64,000 nt of DNA, from positions 49,399,346 to 49,463,345 of the forward strand of contig NC_087064.1 of assembly GCF_963678635.1 (NCBI RefSeq), in the 5' to 3' direction. Below, piece by piece: positions 61,301 to 64,000 of the stretch (its first letter is position 1; every line of letters starts with the position of its first letter). Origin of the DNA: Symsagittifera roscoffensis. Lineage: Eukaryota; Xenacoelomorpha; Acoela; Convolutidae. The translations under genes were made by a program, and so were the position numbers. Below the pieces are notes generated by a model. That model was given only the letters and a program-made list of their open reading frames with translations, searched no databases and was not told the origin of the DNA.

Positions 61301-64000
61301 GATGTGCATTGCATCTTCTTCAAGCATGGCGCAGTGTCCAATCGATCTCACTTTCAATTCTTCTTTCCCTACGTAGATTTGTCCAATTAGGTCTTCGTCA
61401 CATGTTATCATCGTCTTGGTATAGATGTTAATCCCATCTATATTTAGCATCACCTCGTGTGGACCATAAGCTTCAGTATATCTGCTATCAACACGTACCG
61501 ACTTGCTGCCCCCTCTCATGAGTAGTGCTCTCAAGGCTCTAGAAGTCGTTTGTGGGCTTATACAGCTCAAGTAATCTGCGTACACGTCAATGTGCATTAT
61601 CGTCTGGTCGCTCGGTTCGCTCAAGTTTCTGGTTACCTCGTGGCCGCCCACTGTGATTATCGACATTATGCTAGCCCCAATTTTCGATATGCCGAATGGC
61701 TTTCCCGTCACCATTTTTACAGTGTTACAATTCCCCGTCTTTGTTGAGCCCGGTACAGCCTCTGGTGTTTGGTTCGATCCGGTTAATGCTTCGTTGAAAT
61801 TCTGTCTTTCGATCTCCAGCTTTAGTCGTTGCTCTATTTCTTTCGCAGCCAGATCCTGTTTTACTTTGGCAATTGCTTCCGTCGCCACTTTCTCATAGTT
61901 TATCTCTAGCGAGTTCCCAGCCGCGGACTCTATCGCACCATTAACATGTGTTACAGCTTTCACTGTGTTCGTCGGCAATTCCGTGCTTGGTGCTCCTAAG
62001 TTCCTAGATTCAAACTCGTTTTGTCTATTCCGCTGATTCTGCACTGCCGCTAATGCCAACTTATGTTTGGGGTGACTCTGGTCCTTGACCGCTTCCCAGA
62101 ACAAGGGACAATCCATTCTGAAGTGCCCCTCCTGGTTACAGAAGAAGCATCTTGCGCCTATCTTGATGATTAAGCCACTATAGTACTCGTGTTCCTCCAT
62201 CTGGCTCATGTCCTCCTCATCTGGTGCATATCCTAGACTCTTCATGCCTTGTTTGTATGTTGTGCAGTCAGCCACGTGGTGATCCGCCGACCCGCAGTTC
62301 GCGCATGATCTGCGCTTGTCCATGTCATCTCTAGGCTTGTACCATGACGACCTCTGGGGTTGACTTCCCCCTTGCGCGTTCCTGTTTTCTGTATATGAGT
62401 ATTTCTTGGGTTTCATCAGCATGTATTCCCTTGATTTCTGTCTCATTTCTTCTGGGGTTGGTGCGCTGTCTTTCGACAATGTGTAGTATGTTGCTAACAT
62501 TGTCCTTAAGTCGTCACTTTTTACCCCATCAATGAACTTCGAGGCAATGCTAAAGTTTCTTCTGTTTGTCGACTCCTCTGGGTCACTCCTTCTTCTCAAG
62601 CTCTCGAGATCATCTAGGAACCGATCTATTGACTCGTCGTCCCTCTGCCTTCTCTTTTCAAATCGCATCATCGCTTGGTGACCCTTCATGCCTGACCCGA
62701 ATCGATTCAGCAATATCTCGAAGATCTTGTCCGCGGTATCGCGTTCTTCTTCTTTCTTTGCAACCACGCATTTCAATGCCGTGCCTTCCAGGTTACTGAG
62801 TATGGCTGTGCATGCTTGCCTTTCATCATTTAAGTTATCTTGTTCTAGATGTAATCTCATCACTTCCACCCACGTGTCAATGCATCCATCTGAGTCGTCT
62901 TTGAATTCTTTTGGCTTCTTGAAAGTTTTCCTTGATTTTCCGTCTCTCCTATCGCTCGAGTTAGTGTTCCTCGTGGCGAAGGCCTCTAGAGTCCTGTTCA
63001 TCATCTCCCAAGTGCTTGCCCACGTCATGGCATCCGGACCTGCGTTGCTGCTAGCTGTTGAGTCCCCCGGACCACTCGTTGTGTTTGAATTCCCACTTTT
63101 CATGATTGTTTTATCAGCCGTTGGTGCTATGCTCACCGTATCCCGGGTTAAGGGCAACGGTGTCGATTGCCGTTTGCCCCTTTGTGGTTCCACAAAGTCA
63201 ACTCTGGTGCCTTGCGTGCGATCCGCTGCCGGTCTTTCTTGTGAGGTAGAATTTCTCAAGATTGCATCCAATTTCGTCTGTATTGCACATGAACTTTCGG
63301 CCTGATTCTTGCTTATTGTGTCCAGCCTCTTTTCCAGGCTACCTATTTGGCTGTTGACATCATCATATCGGTTTTTCAACTGTTGCAAATCTTTTTTGAT
63401 GTTCCCTTCTCGTTCTTTATTGGTGGCTTCTACCTTATCTGTCATCTCCTTGAGTCTCTCGTCTGTTGCCTTAGCCAGGTTAAAATAACTATCCAGATAC
63501 TCGTGTTTGTTGTATCTTAATTCTTTTCTTATCACTTCTCTGTCCTCTTCGCTGTGCTTCAGCTTTTTGTCGATCTGATTCAGTTTTGCCATCAAGTCAC
63601 CTAGCTCAAGAGTAGCCTCTTCATGGTCAGCCGTTGGTCTTTCTTCGGCCGTTGCTTCTGCTTTAGTTTGTTCCTCTCTCGGATTGGCTTCTGTCGTCTT
63701 CGTGCTCACTGTCCCAAATGTTCGTGCTCTTTCAGCTTTTGGTTCTTCAGTCACGTTCTCTTTCGTTTTTATTCCGACCATCATCGCCAACCTTTCTGTA
63801 AAAGATGTCTTTTTTACTTGAGAGTCTTCTTTCATCGTTTCTTCGGTGTTGCCAATTGCATCTTCCACATCGTCTATTGGTGAGAACTTTATGGGTTTCG
63901 GGTTTGGTTCTTCTGCATTGGGCATTGGAGTTGACTCCGTCGTCTTTTTCTCCAGTTCATCTACGCTCTGGTCTGGTGTCTCTAGGTCGATTTCGATTGT
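55391..64000 (-). CDS. E2 Gag-protease-RT-RNaseH-integrase-macro polyprotein, one intact frame, 5' end off window
   Basis: The frame is open from the window edge (64000) to TGA at 55391-55393: 2,844 codons from the ATG at 63925 plus 25 open codons upstream, so the true start may lie outside. Numbered from 63925: coiled-coil (about 60-190), capsid-like Gag domain (about 315-490), zinc knuckles CX2CX4HX4C at 541-554 and 593-606, protease D-T-G at 900-902, RT Asp 1321 and YVDD 1386-1389, RNase H LDTDAS from 1533, linker, integrase D2141, D2200, E2236 (D,D-35-E), GPY/F module, acidic tail, and macro-like domain about 2650-2840. No stop or frameshift interrupts it. Products would form the particle and carry out reverse transcription and integration. 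Confidence 0.93.
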   Translation of the reverse strand, partial: TIEIDLETPDQSVDELEKKTTESTPMPNAEEPNPKPIKFSPIDDVEDAIGNTEETMKEDSQVKKTSFTERLAMMVGIKTKENVTEEPKAERARTFGTVSTKTTEANPREEQTKAEATAEERPTADHEEATLELGDLMAKLNQIDKKLKHSEEDREVIRKELRYNKHEYLDSYFNLAKATDERLKEMTDKVEATNKEREGNIKKDLQQLKNRYDDVNSQIGSLEKRLDTISKNQAESSCAIQTKLDAILRNSTSQERPAADRTQGTRVDFVEPQRGKRQSTPLPLTRDTVSIAPTADKTIMKSGNSNTTSGPGDSTASSNAGPDAMTWASTWEMMNRTLEAFATRNTNSSDRRDGKSRKTFKKPKEFKDDSDGCIDTWVEVMRLHLEQDNLNDERQACTAILSNLEGTALKCVVAKKEEERDTADKIFEILLNRFGSGMKGHQAMMRFEKRRQRDDESIDRFLDDLESLRRRSDPEESTNRRNFSIASKFIDGVKSDDLRTMLATYYTLSKDSAPTPEEMRQKSREYMLMKPKKYSYTENRNAQGGSQPQRSSWYKPRDDMDKRRSCANCGSADHHVADCTTYKQGMKSLGYAPDEEDMSQMEEHEYYSGLIIKIGARCFFCNQEGHFRMDCPLFWEAVKDQSHPKHKLALAAVQNQRNRQNEFESRNLGAPSTELPTNTVKAVTHVNGAIESAAGNSLEINYEKVATEAIAKVKQDLAAKEIEQRLKLEIERQNFNEALTGSNQTPEAVPGSTKTGNCNTVKMVTGKPFGISKIGASIMSIITVGGHEVTRNLSEPSDQTIMHIDVYADYLSCISPQTTSRALRALLMRGGSKSVRVDSRYTEAYGPHEVMLNIDGINIYTKTMITCDEDLIGQIYVGKEELKVRSIGHCAMLEEDAMHIGTEADVTGHVLDISGKKTQLRGLLDTGAVLSVIPIETWERMGFDKGDLIDSRIRLSAANKGALRVLGRTPIIALNLGERNLWMSFIVVENLDESDQFILGRDFIRNFDVTIDLNNAMFRIRNPDRRYAIKPVNLIMANENKAPVFLSRRVRLKANEAAIVSLRMKNYNELSDNKQMCIVPNPNSQSAAVLGRSFSITKSGLCVSVLLNTLDIPITIQRGRKLGYALPVKTRYETIENSKQNEVVDCPNHRDKICILRRLQKIKDSSGLIKSLKSETDDGLSSCSNFPERPTLDEMQNEKPVLPEIEHLRGKLKDEQLEAIKDVLERNEEVFSRHKADIGCCNFVEHEIELEENAVPHREGARRMTPHKSDACRKEIETLLEYDMIEPSKSPWACGVVMAKKKGDQLRFCCDFRYLNSVTVKDAYPIPRIDESLSKLGDAKFFTTLDLGSAFWQVPLRKQDRDKTGFACELGLFQWKRMPFGLCNATATFQRLMAHALIGVTKKYGNLVMCYVDDVVIATPTLEDHIERLDEVFACMKRSGLKCKPSKCEILKDSIKYLGRMVDKHGIRPDTDAVEAVLTWKSPKTEHQLMSFLGFANYYREFIKGYADKVYPMQQLMRHKGKKFTWNNAAEESFQRIKKELCEAPVLGMPTEKGMYVLDTDASVVAISGILHQEQEWNGKTVLRPIAYGSKVLSDTEMKYGAPKAEMFAVVTFVEKYRAYLGSEPFKLRVDNRALSWLKTYSMDQSYIGRWIVRLDGYNMIIEHRTRDKHQNADSLSKKTEFYERQEQREADRPEIKDGFSFMDKETYDSLPLTRWLDKSGKPIEDHPELPKEPPEKTILRKSKRIPIEIILKSKIVKETLKAKGYDLNQVEAGTAQIDDDLMRLLEKLSDDKPVIQEKGQEKPEFTILRRKETVNDTDSSRGSVTDSKDVVRSLVDKIPEDILEQTKVRKKKVTFKEDTEHLGLGQESGECSRFTEEGTGEGKLSGEREGWDEDSDESSENQDSLCMILAEEKTRHHDRELQTDPSPGTYNMDIQEMRGDEELEKIAVARKPFRELSCNSNIRTNLVPEDDMKIVKRMICVKLSDDIHNPGEMNGQIMALKEHVKARYRLSDLIRAQKNDKMTSKLSKWIQSGVKEKGELEEDSYKILSQFYKEKKDLLYHTADGVVACKRRDEEKILHKHNLIILPQLYQTEVLFRSHDQMGDQGIDKVQQRILHRFDWPGMRKACERWVNACLACLQVKDPRKMKFPLKSVESSEFNEVVQIDHQKICMTESGYNQILVIIDHFTKLAEAVPCQTASAEETCDHLITHWISRYGCPMTFQSDNGKDFVGDLTKELMKRSHIAQAHSTTYHPQTNGLVERQNRTLVNMLRVYCSRYMTDWDKYLPQVVGAYNSTQHSTTGISPFMMLTGRERAMPLTFFYPEYEGKRTSPQAYVKEAIKRQQELNELCRRNTAQAQMRQRRKYDEKILRAKPYEVGQYVWVFQNVIPPKGTKKLLKKWRGPFMITEVHQQGRFYRLSTGRAAHYENLKPHVPSPEDWCIPKDMEGLEYLVVEPACEVNEKGTREKNDGNENLSLDDNEKIGVGSDAGSFVEEDWNDPEQDEVLKWMEPDRPTPPETRTGNRKRTGMRYNRYGDDFLIDKIQPDNLGEELLKAGELESGEEWQVIDDGGHFPQDDYSTPEVETDLEQSEIERRENTNLRILEWMRDVKDESREGQSIQQVDVSAANYMKTEDPLFGWTATDRPLDIHQDNSDPTTSTGTLINIFVRGVGVGLTHTENLMIKKLKEVGETSELELEEEEPEPTIGRNFKTKFEIPKEYSENIMITDSDFILSNRTSAICITADMSFKSRLEADFKREYQNVEFLFRQRPGLGGMAALPPSVAQVSGKYLCFLVTRVNDRNTIDPEHVILALTRLRDFMIERGITEVSMPVYDPNRGKLSPRELYAILHVVFAETEIMVYLHKKYYLSIA

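Larger units (their letters stand above)
20088..64000 (-). mobile_element. Giant Ty3-type LTR retrotransposon E2, interrupted by E1, running off the right edge
   Basis: 3' LTR at 20088-21367, second polyprotein at 21418-24607 and 49184-54886, spacer 54887-55390, gag-pol 55391 to beyond 64000. The intervening 24608-49183 is the inserted E1. Without E1 at least 19.3 kb of E2 lies in the window, so the complete element must exceed 20 kb. Its left end inserted into the purine-tract region next to the E5 LTR. Its 5' LTR lies outside the window, so its age cannot be estimated from LTR divergence here. Confidence 0.85.

Overview
The window is genomic DNA of a eukaryote, most likely an invertebrate animal. 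One recognisable host gene has short phase-0 introns (68-113 bp) with GT...AG ends, and almost everything else is LTR retrotransposon sequence of the Ty3/mdg4 (Metaviridae-like) type. A nematode or a similar compact-intron animal would fit, but nothing here fixes the species.

Layout. 1-12630 (minus strand) is a mosaic of decayed elements: a reverse transcriptase-to-integrase piece (1-2998, called E6), an internally deleted element (3299-11681, E4) with its 5' LTR at 10663-11681, and the 3' end of another copy (11682-12630, E8). 12631-12953 is the 3' end of a CR1-like LINE. 13549-14449 holds the first exons of a membrane-anchored armadillo-repeat protein (ARMC10/ARMCX-like). 15286-20071 (minus) is a second defective element (E5). 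It shares about 4 kb with E4, including a 0.6-kb terminal-inverted-repeat DNA element and the same stop codon in the protease active site.

20088-64000 is a giant element, E2, on the minus strand. Its 3' LTR is at 20088-21367 and its gag-pol runs off the right edge. A younger giant element, E1 (24608-49183, plus strand), has inserted into E2. E1 is 24,576 bp long with two 922-bp LTRs that differ at three positions by my count. A 3-bp AAT repeat flanks E1, and removing E1 brings E2's reading frame back into phase.

How the genes work together. E1 and E2 share one plan: LTR, primer-binding site, leader, Gag-protease-RT-RNaseH-integrase, a 0.4-0.5 kb spacer, then a second polyprotein of about 3,000 codons where env would be, a 3' region and an LTR. 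Two domains are unexpected. The C-terminus of Pol resembles a macro domain of the TARG1 (ADP-ribosyl hydrolase) type. The second polyprotein carries an SGNH/GDSL hydrolase domain with intact GDS, GTND and DG-x-H blocks in both E1 and E2. E1 also has a leader of nearly 3 kb with a 41-bp array built on a CCGGAGGGG motif, and a conserved G-rich hairpin sits inside pol. E1's polyproteins are broken by three single -1 frame changes and one in-frame TGA. E2's gag-pol is unbroken for 2,869 codons to the window edge, while its second polyprotein carries five small lesions plus the E1 insertion.
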